Assembly (NCBI GenBank): GCA_020051175.1
Contig: JAGVJJ010000063.1
Coordinates: forward strand, 1-39,438
Length of the DNA: 39,438 bases
Reading direction: 5' to 3'
Source: Bacteroidia bacterium
Lineage (GTDB): Bacteria; Bacteroidota; Bacteroidia; 2-12-FULL-35-15
The notes under the pieces are model-generated. The model did not search any database and was not told the origin of the DNA. It worked only from the letters and a program-made list of their open reading frames with translations. Shown here piece by piece: positions 16,912 to 25,463 of this stretch (positions are counted from its first letter, which is position 1; each line of letters starts with the position of its first letter). A program made the translations under genes and the position numbers.

Positions 16912-16919
16912 TACATTTG
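16912..16919 (+). promoter_or_regulatory. candidate -7 element for the amino acid permease
   Basis: TACATTTG fits TAnnTTTG, 22 nt before the permease ATG. This would leave a leader of only about 16 nt. A TTTG at 16879-16882 is too far upstream (29 nt) for the normal spacing. Confidence 0.4.
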
Positions 16920-16941
16920 CGACACATCTAAAGAGCTAATT

Positions 16942-18618
16942 ATGAATTTTAAAAGTTTATTCCGAAAAAAGCCTACGAACGTTATTATCCTGCAGGGTGG
17001 AGATGGCGAACAGCACATCCTAAACAAAGTGCTGTCTGTCAGAGACCTGACCTTTTTTGGCATCGCTGCGATCATTGGTGGGGGAACGTTCAGTGCTATT
17101 GGTAATGCCTGCTTTTCGGGAGGACCAGGTGTAATTTTATTGTATGTTATTTGTGCAATTGCATGTGGATTTACAGCGATGTGTTATGCCGAGTTTGCAG
17201 CACGTGTTCCTGTTTCGGGGAGCGCTTATACCTACGCTTATGTTTCCTTCGGTGAGTTGTTTGCCTGGATCATCGGATGGGCCTTGCTTATGGAGTACTC
17301 TATCGGCAATATCTACATTGCTTTTTCATGGAGCGGCTATTTCACCAATCTTCTTGAAGGCTTTGGGATAAACCTGCCTGAATGGCTGACCATCAATTAC
17401 AAAGCGGCAAAGCTTGCATTTATTGACAAAACGGTTGGAGAAGGCCTTACTGCATGGAATACAGCCCCTCAAATCGGAAGCTTAAGAATCATTTTTGATT
17501 TGCCTGCTGTAATGGTCAACATCATCATCACATGGCTGGTTTATATTGGTACTAAAGAATCAAAAAACATCAGCAATATCATGGTAATGATAAAGCTTGC
17601 CGTTATTGTACTGATCATCCTGGTAGGGTTCTTTTATATTGATATTGATAACTGGACCCCTTTTATGCCAAATGGCTTTGGCGGGGTTATGGGCGGAGTA
17701 TCTGCAGTTTTTTTCGCTTATATTGGCTTTGATGCTGTTTCCACGTTGGCTGAAGAGTGTAAAAATCCACAGCGGGATCTGCCGCGGGGCATGATTTATT
17801 CGCTGGTAATATGCACCATTGCCTACATTCTTTTGGCACTTGTGCTTACAGGCATGGTTTCTTATACCCTGCTTGGTGTAAGTGATCCTTTGGCTGAAAT
17901 ATTTAAAATAAAGGGCATTAAATGGATGCTGTTCATTGTTTCCATTGCAGCCGTGGTAGCAATGACAAGTGTATTGATTGTATTCCAGATGGGGCAACCA
18001 CGTATATGGATGACGATGAGCAGGGACGGATTATTGCCAAAGCGCTTTTCTTCAGTACATCCGAAATACAAAACACCAGGCTTTGCAACTATCATAACCG
18101 GTCTGGTTGTAGGGCTTCCGATGTTTTTTACAGATGAAAATTTCATCCTGGATTTTACCAGCATAGGAACTTTGTTTGCCTTTGTACTTGTGTGTGGCGG
18201 GGTTTTGTTGCTCCCCCCCCCTTTAAAAGATGATACAACCGAAACCAAGGGCAAATTCAGGATGCCTTACATCAATGCTAAATGGATATTCCCTGCAATT
18301 GTTGTTGCTGCAGCTGTTTCTGTTCTTTGCCTTGCACCTGAGTTTTTCACATCCCGCATGACCTTCACTGCAGAAACGTTTACAGTAAACCTGTCCATGA
18401 TTGTGTTTTTCATTCTATGTATTGTAATCGCTGTTTTGTCATTTATTAAAAACCTCTCGCTGATCCCTGTTCTGGGATTGATTTCGTGCTGCTATCTTTT
18501 GACGGGTATGTCACCATCCAACTGGTTATGGTTCTCCGGCTGGCTGGGAATAGGATTGCTGGTTTATTTCGGGTATAGCTACAGGAAAAGCAAGCTGAAT
18601 ATCGAAGCTGAAGCTTAA
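16942..18618 (+). CDS. APC-family amino acid permease (cationic amino acid transporter-like)
   Basis: This 558-residue polytopic membrane protein has about 12-14 hydrophobic helices. Family signatures are GGGTFSAIGNACFSGGPGVI (helix 1, glycine-rich substrate loop), CYAEFAARVPVSGSAYTYAY (helix 3), FFAYIGFDAVSTLAEECKNP (helix 6 with the consensus CAT/APC motif), QRDLPRGMIYSL and GQPRIWMTMSRDGLLP. These point to the CAT subfamily, which imports or exchanges amino acids across the inner membrane by proton symport or antiport; the substrate cannot be told from sequence. A nine-C homopolymer at 18213-18221 encodes part of LLLPPPLKDD in a loop between helices. The gene ends just before a long hairpin shared with the converging neighbour. 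Confidence 0.93.
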   Translation: MNFKSLFRKKPTNVIILQGGDGEQHILNKVLSVRDLTFFGIAAIIGGGTFSAIGNACFSGGPGVILLYVICAIACGFTAMCYAEFAARVPVSGSAYTYAYVSFGELFAWIIGWALLMEYSIGNIYIAFSWSGYFTNLLEGFGINLPEWLTINYKAAKLAFIDKTVGEGLTAWNTAPQIGSLRIIFDLPAVMVNIIITWLVYIGTKESKNISNIMVMIKLAVIVLIILVGFFYIDIDNWTPFMPNGFGGVMGGVSAVFFAYIGFDAVSTLAEECKNPQRDLPRGMIYSLVICTIAYILLALVLTGMVSYTLLGVSDPLAEIFKIKGIKWMLFIVSIAAVVAMTSVLIVFQMGQPRIWMTMSRDGLLPKRFSSVHPKYKTPGFATIITGLVVGLPMFFTDENFILDFTSIGTLFAFVLVCGGVLLLPPPLKDDTTETKGKFRMPYINAKWIFPAIVVAAAVSVLCLAPEFFTSRMTFTAETFTVNLSMIVFFILCIVIAVLSFIKNLSLIPVLGLISCCYLLTGMSPSNWLWFSGWLGIGLLVYFGYSYRKSKLNIEAEA

Positions 18619-18655
18619 TCTAATGAAGCTGAGCGCTCTATAATAGCCAGTAGGT

Positions 18656-18703
18656 GGACACCCAAATTACCACGCCTTTTTATGCGTGGTAATTTGGGTG
18701 TCC
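18656..18703. terminator. 20-bp perfect-stem hairpin between converging genes
   Basis: A 20-bp arm (18656-18675, beginning GGACACCC) is the exact reverse complement of 18684-18703, with an 8-nt loop CTTTTTAT. It lies 38 nt after the permease stop and 43 nt after the end of the converging 264-aa gene. It probably serves as a bidirectional transcript end, although no clear T-run follows on either side and the stem is unusually long. Confidence 0.6.
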
Positions 18704-18745
18704 AAAGAGGCTTTCGTTATTGGCTTTAGCCAGATTTTACTATTG

Positions 18746-19540
18746 TTACTTTTTCCGAATCGCATGCACACGCGATTTAACCCGGGGACTTGCAGTTACA
18801 TTGTGCTTATTGGCTTTGTACTCCTTATATACCGGCTTTGCAATTTTTTTCTCCACCATTTCTGAAGCTTTTGGTTGCTCTTTTAGTTCAGAATGTGCTG
18901 CAGCTGCATCTGCACGGTAGGTACGGCCCATTGTTTCAACCAAATCTGCCCAGATTTCAAAGTTTAGTTTTGTAATAGCATCGATCTCTTTTGTAATCTC
19001 GGTGAATATGTTCTGGTTCGCAGGCTGTAGCAGGCCTTTTACAGTATGCATAAACAAATCCAGGTTATTCTCGGTACTCTTTTTAAAGTTTTCAATTATC
19101 CTTGAGGTGTGTTCGAACGTTATGTGAGAACTGTTTGTAAGCGAATCGATAAAAAGAGCATTGAACTCTTTTATTTCCTGTATCTGACGCTCATAGTTAT
19201 CAATAAATTTTTCAATTAAATCTTTTGAAAAAACCTCCGGTTTCTTTTTTGCCGGACTAAACGAATACATCCCCATCTGTTTTGCCCAATTGGTATATGT
19301 ATCCAATGAATGCTTGGCCATGCTCATATTGTTCTGCCATACACGCAGGCCCCAGAAATTTTCATCCTGTAAACTATTGTCCTTAAGAACAGGCATATCA
19401 AAAATACGATTGTAGAATTGGGCCGACATTTCCATCTGGCGTTTATAGGCCTGGTTCATTGTTTCTGTAATATCCTTCGCAAGCTTTGTCCCGAAAGCTT
19501 CTGCAGTGTGTCCGTTTTCTGAAAACTGATAATTTCCCAT
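18746..19540 (-). CDS. uncharacterised helical protein with a basic tail
   Basis: I do not recognise this 264-residue protein. It is predicted to be almost wholly alpha-helical, has no signal peptide or membrane helix, and contains amphipathic stretches (NYERQIQEIKEFNALFIDSLTN, ITKEIDAITKLNFEIWADLVETM). It ends in a Lys/Arg-rich disordered tail (about residues 215-264, ending SRVKSRVHAIRKK). The pattern of long helices with a basic tail resembles phasin or granule-associated and nucleoid-associated proteins, but no specific motif supports either. A TAGTTTTG element (19597-19590) upstream could be its -7 box. It ends at the long hairpin shared with the permease. Confidence 0.8.
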   Translation of the reverse strand: MGNYQFSENGHTAEAFGTKLAKDITETMNQAYKRQMEMSAQFYNRIFDMPVLKDNSLQDENFWGLRVWQNNMSMAKHSLDTYTNWAKQMGMYSFSPAKKKPEVFSKDLIEKFIDNYERQIQEIKEFNALFIDSLTNSSHITFEHTSRIIENFKKSTENNLDLFMHTVKGLLQPANQNIFTEITKEIDAITKLNFEIWADLVETMGRTYRADAAAAHSELKEQPKASEMVEKKIAKPVYKEYKANKHNVTASPRVKSRVHAIRKK

Positions 19541-19733
19541 CTTATTTTAGTATTAAAATTTGCAATCCACAGTATGATTATCTTTTTTACAAAACTAAAT
19601 TCATGCCAACCGGAAACTCTTACATCTTTTCCGAAAAAAATTACATATTTACCCATCATTATTGCTTTTATGGAACACTTCTGTTTTTGGCGTTTTAACT
19701 TTTTAACCTTTAGAATGCTCTATTCATCATAAA

Positions 19734-19750
19734 AACGTTTTATAAACGTT
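19734..19750. promoter_or_regulatory. AACGTTT-TAT-AAACGTT inverted repeat
   Basis: Perfect 7-bp arms flank TAT, overlapping the expected -33 region of the beta-barrel gene. The half-site is shared with the dyad at 1377-1390. It may be an operator. Confidence 0.35.
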
Positions 19751-19759
19751 TGTTATATG

Positions 19760-19767
19760 TATTTTTG
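19760..19767 (+). promoter_or_regulatory. candidate -7 element for the beta-barrel gene
   Basis: TATTTTTG fits TAnnTTTG and is 27 nt before the TTG start. An imperfect -33 (GTTT, 19737-19740) lies 19 nt upstream of it, inside the inverted repeat. Confidence 0.4.
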
Positions 19768-19793
19768 TTAAAGTTTTATTCTACTAGGTTAAA

Positions 19794-20573
19794 TTGCGGG
19801 CAGTAAATAAATACCTTCTGATTGTTGTAAGTGCTTTATGTACGGTGCATATCTATGGCCAGGACCGTGTGGATTACAGGGCTGCCAGGGTAAAGCATAC
19901 ATTGAGCATAGCCCCTGCACTATCCATGTATAAAAACCATCCGCAGCATACTGCAGACACAAAACGAAAACCGGCATTTAATGCGTCTTACAAGGCCGAG
20001 ATACGTTTCGACAGGCGTGCCAGCTTTTTGATTGGCCTCGATTACCTTAGCCAGGGCTTTACATTCAGGGGATATTATGTTTCTCCGGGTTATACATATT
20101 TGTTTGACAAAACATATGCGTATACGCATGAAGTAAGGGTTCAGGAAGTGCAGGTACCTATAGGATTCAAAAAAATGTTCAACAACGAAAAAGACAATTT
20201 CTATACACCTTATTTTTATGGAGGTGCAGGCCTGAGGTACCTGTTCAGTTCTTATTATATTATAAACAACGATTCTACTGAAACCGTTGTGTATGATGGC
20301 AAAGGAACCATGGATTTTGAATACCAGGTATTTACCCGTATTGCGAATAAGATATTTAATGGTAAAGGTTCATCATTCACAAAAAAAATGAACTCCTTTA
20401 TTTATGCTGGCTTCGGAATACAACGCAATATGCGTGGTACAGGAAAAGCTGTTTTCTTTGACATTTCATACAAATACGGGATTTCCAGGTTGCATTATAC
20501 GGGGTATAACAATTCAAACAACCTCAACATCAAGGATTCCCAGCTGCTGTTCAGCGTGGGGTATAAATTTTAA
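19794..20573 (+). CDS. outer-membrane beta-barrel protein
   Basis: This 259-residue protein has a signal peptide (NKYLLIVVSALCTVHIYGQ) and then alternating hydrophobic/polar strands (SFLIGLDYLSQGFTFRGYYV, VQVPIGFKKMF, PYFYGGAGLRYLFSSYYI, FIYAGFGIQRN, VFFDISYKYGIS), ending in a terminal beta-signal-like strand (SQLLFSVGYKF, C-terminal Phe). This is the pattern of small porin or OmpA-type barrels of Bacteroidota. The specific function is unknown. The start is TTG at 19794: an in-frame TAG ends 7 nt before it, and no ATG precedes the signal peptide, so a non-ATG start is almost forced. It has its own candidate promoter and is divergent from the helical-protein gene. Confidence 0.82.
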   Translation: MRAVNKYLLIVVSALCTVHIYGQDRVDYRAARVKHTLSIAPALSMYKNHPQHTADTKRKPAFNASYKAEIRFDRRASFLIGLDYLSQGFTFRGYYVSPGYTYLFDKTYAYTHEVRVQEVQVPIGFKKMFNNEKDNFYTPYFYGGAGLRYLFSSYYIINNDSTETVVYDGKGTMDFEYQVFTRIANKIFNGKGSSFTKKMNSFIYAGFGIQRNMRGTGKAVFFDISYKYGISRLHYTGYNNSNNLNIKDSQLLFSVGYKF

Positions 20574-20610
20574 GGGTTGATGGGCAGCGGCTATGCGCAA
20601 AGTGTATTTT

Positions 20611-20730
20611 ATTGGAACGCTGATTTTTATGATTGGGCGGATAAATGATGATTTTAATTCAACATTTATTTTTAATTTCTATATTGAATCATTTTAAATC
20701 ATAATAATCATAACAGATCCGCGTTCCTAT
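20611..20730. repeat. 120-nt imperfect inverted-repeat element
   Basis: The ends ATTGGAACGC and GCGTTCCTAT are near-perfect inverted copies. Inward, TGATTTTTATGATT pairs with AATCATAACAGATC and GATGATTTTAATTC with GAATCATTTTAAATC, giving a long imperfect hairpin. The GGAACGC..GATTTTTATGATT composition matches a repeat I recall as abundant between genes in many Bacteroidota genomes. It ends 4 nt before the CAP-domain gene start, so it supplies the leader of that gene. Confidence 0.65.
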
Positions 20731-20734
20731 CAGA

Positions 20735-21370
20735 ATGTACTTTTCCTGCATGCGATTCCCTTCCTCCATACTTGTTTTATTGATGAGCTTTATACAGCTG
20801 TATTGTTTTGCACAAAAGGGCTGGGACAAAGAAACACTCGAAAAAGCAAACACCGCAAAGGATATAGGTTACCTTACCGAAGAAGAAAAACAGGTAATAT
20901 TTTATACCAACCTGTTGCGGCTAGATCCATTACTTTTCAGAAATACATTTGTAAAGCATTATATTGATTCTACCGGTTCTAAAAGCAAGTATGCAAAATC
21001 ATTATTAAAAACGCTGGAAACACAACCCAGTCTGCCGGTTCTAAAGCCTTCAGAACGCCTTTATAAAATAGCAAAAGAGCATGCTATAACTTTTGGAAAA
21101 CAGGGAAAGACAGGCCATGGAAATCTAAAAAAGCGCTTTCAGTCCTATCTTAACGATTGCAAGTGTGCAATAGCTGAAAACTGTTATTATGGGAACGTAA
21201 GCGCTCTGGATATGGTAATTGGCCTGCTCATAGATGAAAATGTAAGCAACCTGGGGCACAGGAAAAACCTTTTAAACGCTGCGTTTACAAATACAGGCGT
21301 TTGTATCAGTCCGCACAAAACGTATAAGAGGAGCTGTGTGGCGGATTATAGTTCTGCTGTGAAGGATTAA
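20735..21370 (+). CDS. secreted CAP-domain (SCP/PR-1-like) protein
   Basis: The 211 residues comprise a signal peptide (SSILVLLMSFIQLYCFAQ) and a CAP domain. The domain motifs are LPVLKPSERLYKIAKEHAITFG (central helix and first His), KTGHGNLKKRF (second conserved His), IAENCYYGNVSALDMVIGLLID (Glu of the CAP cavity, tetrad) and NLGHRKNLLNAAFTNTGVCI, with the signature GHRxNLLN. CAP proteins in bacteria are exported; their biochemical roles are varied and mostly undefined. I use the ATG at 20735; ATG six codons later also leaves a good signal peptide. The gene starts immediately after a 120-nt palindromic repeat. Confidence 0.88.
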   Translation: MYFSCMRFPSSILVLLMSFIQLYCFAQKGWDKETLEKANTAKDIGYLTEEEKQVIFYTNLLRLDPLLFRNTFVKHYIDSTGSKSKYAKSLLKTLETQPSLPVLKPSERLYKIAKEHAITFGKQGKTGHGNLKKRFQSYLNDCKCAIAENCYYGNVSALDMVIGLLIDENVSNLGHRKNLLNAAFTNTGVCISPHKTYKRSCVADYSSAVKD

Positions 21371-21406
21371 AATGAAGTTGGGTTCAAAACAACAGCTACC
21401 CCTTGT

Positions 21407-21421
21407 CTTCGACAGGCTCAG
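21407..21421. repeat. CTTCGACAGGCTCAG dispersed repeat
   Basis: This 15-mer matches the core of a short intergenic repeat I recall as very common in bacterial genomes, including Bacteroidota (CTTCGACAAGCTCAGG-type). It lies between the CAP gene and the converging AAA+ gene. The rest of 21371-21499 shows no gene. Confidence 0.5.
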
Positions 21422-21499
21422 ACTAACCGCGCGGGTACATTATATTCACCAGAAAACCAATAAGCGAGGCTATAGCTTCCGGATACCTTTTTTAAAAAA

Positions 21500-24109
21500 C
21501 TAATTCCCAATTTTAAATCCGAGGCTGCTTCCTTCCGAGCGTTTACTTTCGGTTTCAAATTCCTTCACATCGTCCAGAGTAAGCGTTTCCAGATGTTTTG
21601 GTGTGCGCTCAGCAGCTGGTATTTCAGACAGGCGCAGGTTCTGGTTTTTAATGGCTTCACCCACTACCTGGCGTACTGTACGTGCGTTACCGAAGTTTTT
21701 ATCACGGTTGTTAAACAAGAATGTAAAGTATTTTTTCAGGTGCTCTTCTGCTTCTGCATCCGGTGCAATCTTCTCTTTCGCCAGTATCGACAATGCAATG
21801 GTATACATTTCATCCGCGTTGTAATCATTAAAGCTGAACACGCGATCAAAACGGGACTTCAAGCCCGGATTGGACTCAATAAACTCATTCATATTGCCTG
21901 TATAACCAGCCACAATAACTCCGAACTGCCCCCTGAGGTCTTCCATACGTTTCAAAATAACCTGTATGGCTTCCTGCCCGAAATCATTGCTGCCCGACTT
22001 GTTGGCCAATGCATACGCTTCATCGATAAACAAAACACCACCGAGGGCCTCTTCCACTTTTTCGCCAGTTTTCAAAGCGGTTTGTCCAACATAACCCGCC
22101 ACAAGCCCTTCTCTGTCCACTTCCACTACATGGCCTCTTTCCAGCAGGCCAAGCCCTTTGTATATTTTTGCAATGATACGTGCGAGCGTAGTTTTACCAG
22201 TACCAGGGTTTCCGGTGAATATACTGTGCAAGGAGAATTTATTGAGCACATCCCTGCCGGTTTCCTTATAAAACCGAACCAGTTTCACGAGCTCCTTCAC
22301 CTCTTCCTTGATATTGTTCATGCCTGTAAGGGCATCCAGCTCAGCCAGACCTTCTTTCAATACTTTTTCGTTGATGTCGAGCTTTAACTTTTTCTTATTG
22401 CGACCGGCAGCTACCTTTTCTATATCGGCATATTCAATGGTTGAAAGCACCTCGTTGGATAGTTCAGACACATTGGGATGATTCATCAGGCGCAAGCCAA
22501 GGTTCATTTTTGCTTCGTCAATCACAGAATATACATAACGCGCATTGCCAAAGGCCTTATCCCGGTTACGGTAAGCCTCTACCAGTATTTCTTCCAACAG
22601 TTTTCTTGCATCAGGAGTGATTGTTACTCCCTTTTTCTGGCTTGCCAGTTCAGCAATTGCAACCATTTCTTCCGGCAAATAATCCTCAAAATGGAAATAG
22701 TGGCTGAACCGCGATTTCAGGCCCGGGTTGGAATCAATGAAATGTTGCATTTCTTTAGGATAGCCGGCACACATAATTGCAATATCCCCGGCACCATCCG
22801 ACATTTCCTTGAGCAGGATTTCCACTACTTCATGCCCAAAATCATTTGAATCCTCTTTGGCCCTTGTAAGAGAATAGGCTTCATCTACAAACAAAATCCC
22901 ACCCCTTGCCTCTTCAATTACTTTTTTCACGCGTGGGGCCGTCTGCCCAATGTACTGTCCCACCAAATCAGCCCGATCCACCTCTTTTACATGCCCTTTT
23001 GTAAGCAAGCCCATTTTTTTGTACAGTCTGCCCAGCATATTTACCACTGTGGTTTTTCCCGTTCCAGGATTGCCGGTAAAAATGCTGTGAAGGCTAATTT
23101 TTCCAGCGTCCTCAAATCCCTTTTCTTTGCGGAGCCTGATAAAATTGATATAATTGATATGGTCGCGAATGTTCTTTTTTATTTCATCCAGGCCAACCAT
23201 CTCATCCAGCTTTACCAGCAGCTGATCAATGGTTTCTTCATTCTGGGGATCTGCCAAAGGCGTAGCATTGGAATGAGCATGTTCAGCCGCAGTGATTGGC
23301 TCCACAACACCTTCCTCATTGGAATCGCCCATTTCGAATGGCACAAGTGCAACAAGCGTATCCATGAATACAATCTCAACGGTGTACTTATCGTCCTGCC
23401 ATGTACCTGTGTACTCACTTCCCCACCCTGCATCAAAAGTATATATCCAGTCCTTTTTATCTTTTTCAATAAGTCCAGTACGTATACTTTGACCTTTTGG
23501 CTGTCCGGCATCATCGTAAAAATTAAAGAAAAACTCATAGTTCCATTCACTTGGGGTTTTGGTCTTTAGCTTAAATTCCACCCACAAATAAGGAGTTTGA
23601 TTGCGGTTGAACTTTTTGAAATAAGTTCTTTCTTTTTTATTCCATCCGTCATAATTGCCGGCAAACAGCTTTACGGATTCAACAGAAAAATAAGGGTTTG
23701 CAGTGGCAGTTACCTTACCAATATCTTCCACAAAAAAGTTTTTGCTACCCACCAGCTCATCGTCTATATAGGCCTCCCAGCAATAGCTTCCCTTGATCCA
23801 AAAAGAACCTTCAACAGCATTGCCCCATCCATCGCGGATGTATACAATGTTTTCATCCATTTTTATAGTCAGGGAAGAATCAATGCTGCAGAGCTCGGTG
23901 CGTTTACCGTCCGTTACCGAAAATGCTTTTAATGTAATTTTGGCATCCCAGTTCTGTTCATCAAACAGTTTGTTATAAAAAGAAAACTCAGCACGTATAT
24001 AGGTTGTTTCCATCCTGTCGAATACCGTACGGTACTTCTTGGTGGCATTTGCCATCCATTCATCCGATGAAAACACTTTCAGCTCTTTAAATTTATAATT
24101 CTTTGCCAT
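21500..24109 (-). CDS. double AAA+ (CbxX/CfxQ-like) ATPase with an N-terminal beta region
   Basis: The 869 residues have three parts. Residues 1-280 are a beta-rich region with two related segments (KVFSSDEWMANATKKYRTVF... and ESVKLFAGNYDGWNKKERTY...), each followed by aromatic strands; this resembles no family I can name. Two AAA+ domains follow. The first (about 290-560) has Walker A GNPGTGKTT near 346 and Walker B GILFVDEAY near 402; the second (about 575-850) has Walker A near 632 and Walker B GVLFIDEAY near 688. Both carry GQTA, the sensor-1-like AGYPKEM/AGYTGNM, and PGLKSRF arginine-finger motifs of the CbxX/CfxQ (Rubisco activase CbbX, ESX EccA) family. Such ATPases remodel protein complexes; the client here is unknown. 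It is transcribed apart from its neighbours. Confidence 0.9.
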   Translation of the reverse strand: MAKNYKFKELKVFSSDEWMANATKKYRTVFDRMETTYIRAEFSFYNKLFDEQNWDAKITLKAFSVTDGKRTELCSIDSSLTIKMDENIVYIRDGWGNAVEGSFWIKGSYCWEAYIDDELVGSKNFFVEDIGKVTATANPYFSVESVKLFAGNYDGWNKKERTYFKKFNRNQTPYLWVEFKLKTKTPSEWNYEFFFNFYDDAGQPKGQSIRTGLIEKDKKDWIYTFDAGWGSEYTGTWQDDKYTVEIVFMDTLVALVPFEMGDSNEEGVVEPITAAEHAHSNATPLADPQNEETIDQLLVKLDEMVGLDEIKKNIRDHINYINFIRLRKEKGFEDAGKISLHSIFTGNPGTGKTTVVNMLGRLYKKMGLLTKGHVKEVDRADLVGQYIGQTAPRVKKVIEEARGGILFVDEAYSLTRAKEDSNDFGHEVVEILLKEMSDGAGDIAIMCAGYPKEMQHFIDSNPGLKSRFSHYFHFEDYLPEEMVAIAELASQKKGVTITPDARKLLEEILVEAYRNRDKAFGNARYVYSVIDEAKMNLGLRLMNHPNVSELSNEVLSTIEYADIEKVAAGRNKKKLKLDINEKVLKEGLAELDALTGMNNIKEEVKELVKLVRFYKETGRDVLNKFSLHSIFTGNPGTGKTTLARIIAKIYKGLGLLERGHVVEVDREGLVAGYVGQTALKTGEKVEEALGGVLFIDEAYALANKSGSNDFGQEAIQVILKRMEDLRGQFGVIVAGYTGNMNEFIESNPGLKSRFDRVFSFNDYNADEMYTIALSILAKEKIAPDAEAEEHLKKYFTFLFNNRDKNFGNARTVRQVVGEAIKNQNLRLSEIPAAERTPKHLETLTLDDVKEFETESKRSEGSSLGFKIGN

Positions 24110-24110
24110 A

Positions 24111-24196
24111 GTTACAGATAACGAATAATTAACGCTTGCGCCATAGCTTCCAGCGTAGGCGCTACTAATTTACGAATTACAGATTAATTTGTAAAA
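24111..24196. repeat. repeat-like AT-rich element upstream of the AAA+ gene
   Basis: GTTACAGATAACGAATAATTAACGC and TAATTTACGAATTACAGATT flank a short GC-rich hairpin (GCGCC 24138-24142 with GGCGC 24158-24162). A similar string (GGTTACAGATAAACGAATTA, then GCGAATTTACGAA) occurs at 16800-16834 ahead of purL. Both lie on the 5' side of minus-strand genes. I see no gene in 24110-24358. Confidence 0.45.
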
Positions 24197-24358
24197 TCTA
24201 TTAGTGTCCCTTGTACGAACAATTGAGGACTTTTTATTTTGCAAAACGGACTTCTCCAGGTAAAGCGCATTTTTGTCCGTGTTTCAAATAACAGTCTTTA
24301 TATTCTACGTAAGGAAATGTTTGTGCCTGACTATGATAACCGCATTTTTATTCCGGCT

Positions 24359-25360
24359 TTATGCATTAATTTCAGCTGTAAGGCGGTTGTATGCTTCCAC
24401 AGTTTCCTTTTTCATTTTTTCAATGATATCGGCACAAGAACTTATTTCATTGATAAGCTCCACACTTTGCCCGGCACACCAAAGGGTCTGGTAATTACCT
24501 GGTTTTACAGACTGCTCAAGCCTTTTCATGCCAGTGAGCTGTACCCACATTTTAAAATATTTTTTGGTGCGGGCATTGTTTGACAAAGCACGCTCCAACC
24601 AGTTCTGCTTATAGCCTATTTTTTTTGCAAAGGGAGTATTGATGATGGTACAAGGGGTGCCGGATATTTTTTCGGTCATCACAATGTCATCCATTTTGGA
24701 ACTTACTATGGCATTTTTATAAGCATCGCTAACACCAGCTTCGGTACTGGCAATAAAGCGTGTACCAACAGATACCCCTTCAGCTCCAAGTGTCAGCATG
24801 GACAAAATACCTGCACCTGAAGCTATTCCCCCCGCAGCAATTACAGGTGTATTAGGGAATGCTTTCTGAAGTGCCGGAACAAGGATTTGCAAAGAGTTAG
24901 GGCCCGCATGTCCGCCTGCCCCCTGCCCTACAGCAATAAAACCATCGCAGCCCAAATCAAAACATTTTTGGGCATGTTCCAGGTTGGTAACATCACAAAA
25001 TACTTTAGCGCCATAACTATGTGCCTTCAGGATCACTTCTTTGGGACTTCCCAGCGAGGTAATGTAAAAAGGCACCTTTTTCTCAACACACACTTTCAGA
25101 TGCTTTTCATATAAGGGGTTTGTTTTTTGCACAATCATATTTACGCCATACGTTCCCTTAGGCGTTTTACTTTTCACTTCATTGAGCTTGTCCAATACCT
25201 GGTCTATTTCTCCAGGGTTGCGGTAGTTTAAACTAGGGAAAGTGCCGGCAATGCCCCCTTTCATTGCAGCAGTAAGCATAGCCTCATTACTCACCAGGAA
25301 CATAGGTGCCATTATCATTGGGAAATCAATGTTCAACAGTTGTGTAAGTTTTGTTTTCAT
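24359..25360 (-). CDS. nitronate monooxygenase-like flavoprotein (NPD family)
   Basis: This 333-residue TIM-barrel flavoprotein has FPMIMAPMFLVSNEAMLTAA at the N-terminus, AVGQGAGGHAG (catalytic His and FMN-binding loop, about residues 142-152), VIAAGGIASGAGILSMLTLGAEGVSVGTRF (the phosphate-binding glycine loop) and ASTEAGVSDAYKNAI. The family oxidises alkyl nitronates (propionate 3-nitronate) with FMN; close relatives include the enoyl-ACP reductase FabK, so the substrate is not proven. Length is normal for the family. It is divergent from the acyl-CoA ligase gene. The cytoplasmic location follows from the lack of a signal peptide. Confidence 0.88.
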   Translation of the reverse strand: MKTKLTQLLNIDFPMIMAPMFLVSNEAMLTAAMKGGIAGTFPSLNYRNPGEIDQVLDKLNEVKSKTPKGTYGVNMIVQKTNPLYEKHLKVCVEKKVPFYITSLGSPKEVILKAHSYGAKVFCDVTNLEHAQKCFDLGCDGFIAVGQGAGGHAGPNSLQILVPALQKAFPNTPVIAAGGIASGAGILSMLTLGAEGVSVGTRFIASTEAGVSDAYKNAIVSSKMDDIVMTEKISGTPCTIINTPFAKKIGYKQNWLERALSNNARTKKYFKMWVQLTGMKRLEQSVKPGNYQTLWCAGQSVELINEISSCADIIEKMKKETVEAYNRLTAEINA

Positions 25361-25463
25361 GTATAGATAATTATTTTTTTATTGTAACATGGAATTCACC
25401 ATATCTGCATTCCCGGTTTATATAAGGAATTGTTATGGCTCATTTCATTACAGGGAAAATTAT

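Noticed and set aside
21593..22387. Open frame of 264 codons on the plus strand
   Set aside because: It is antisense to the second AAA+ domain, whose motifs are unmistakable; its translation is Cys/His/Phe-rich, as expected for a shadow frame.
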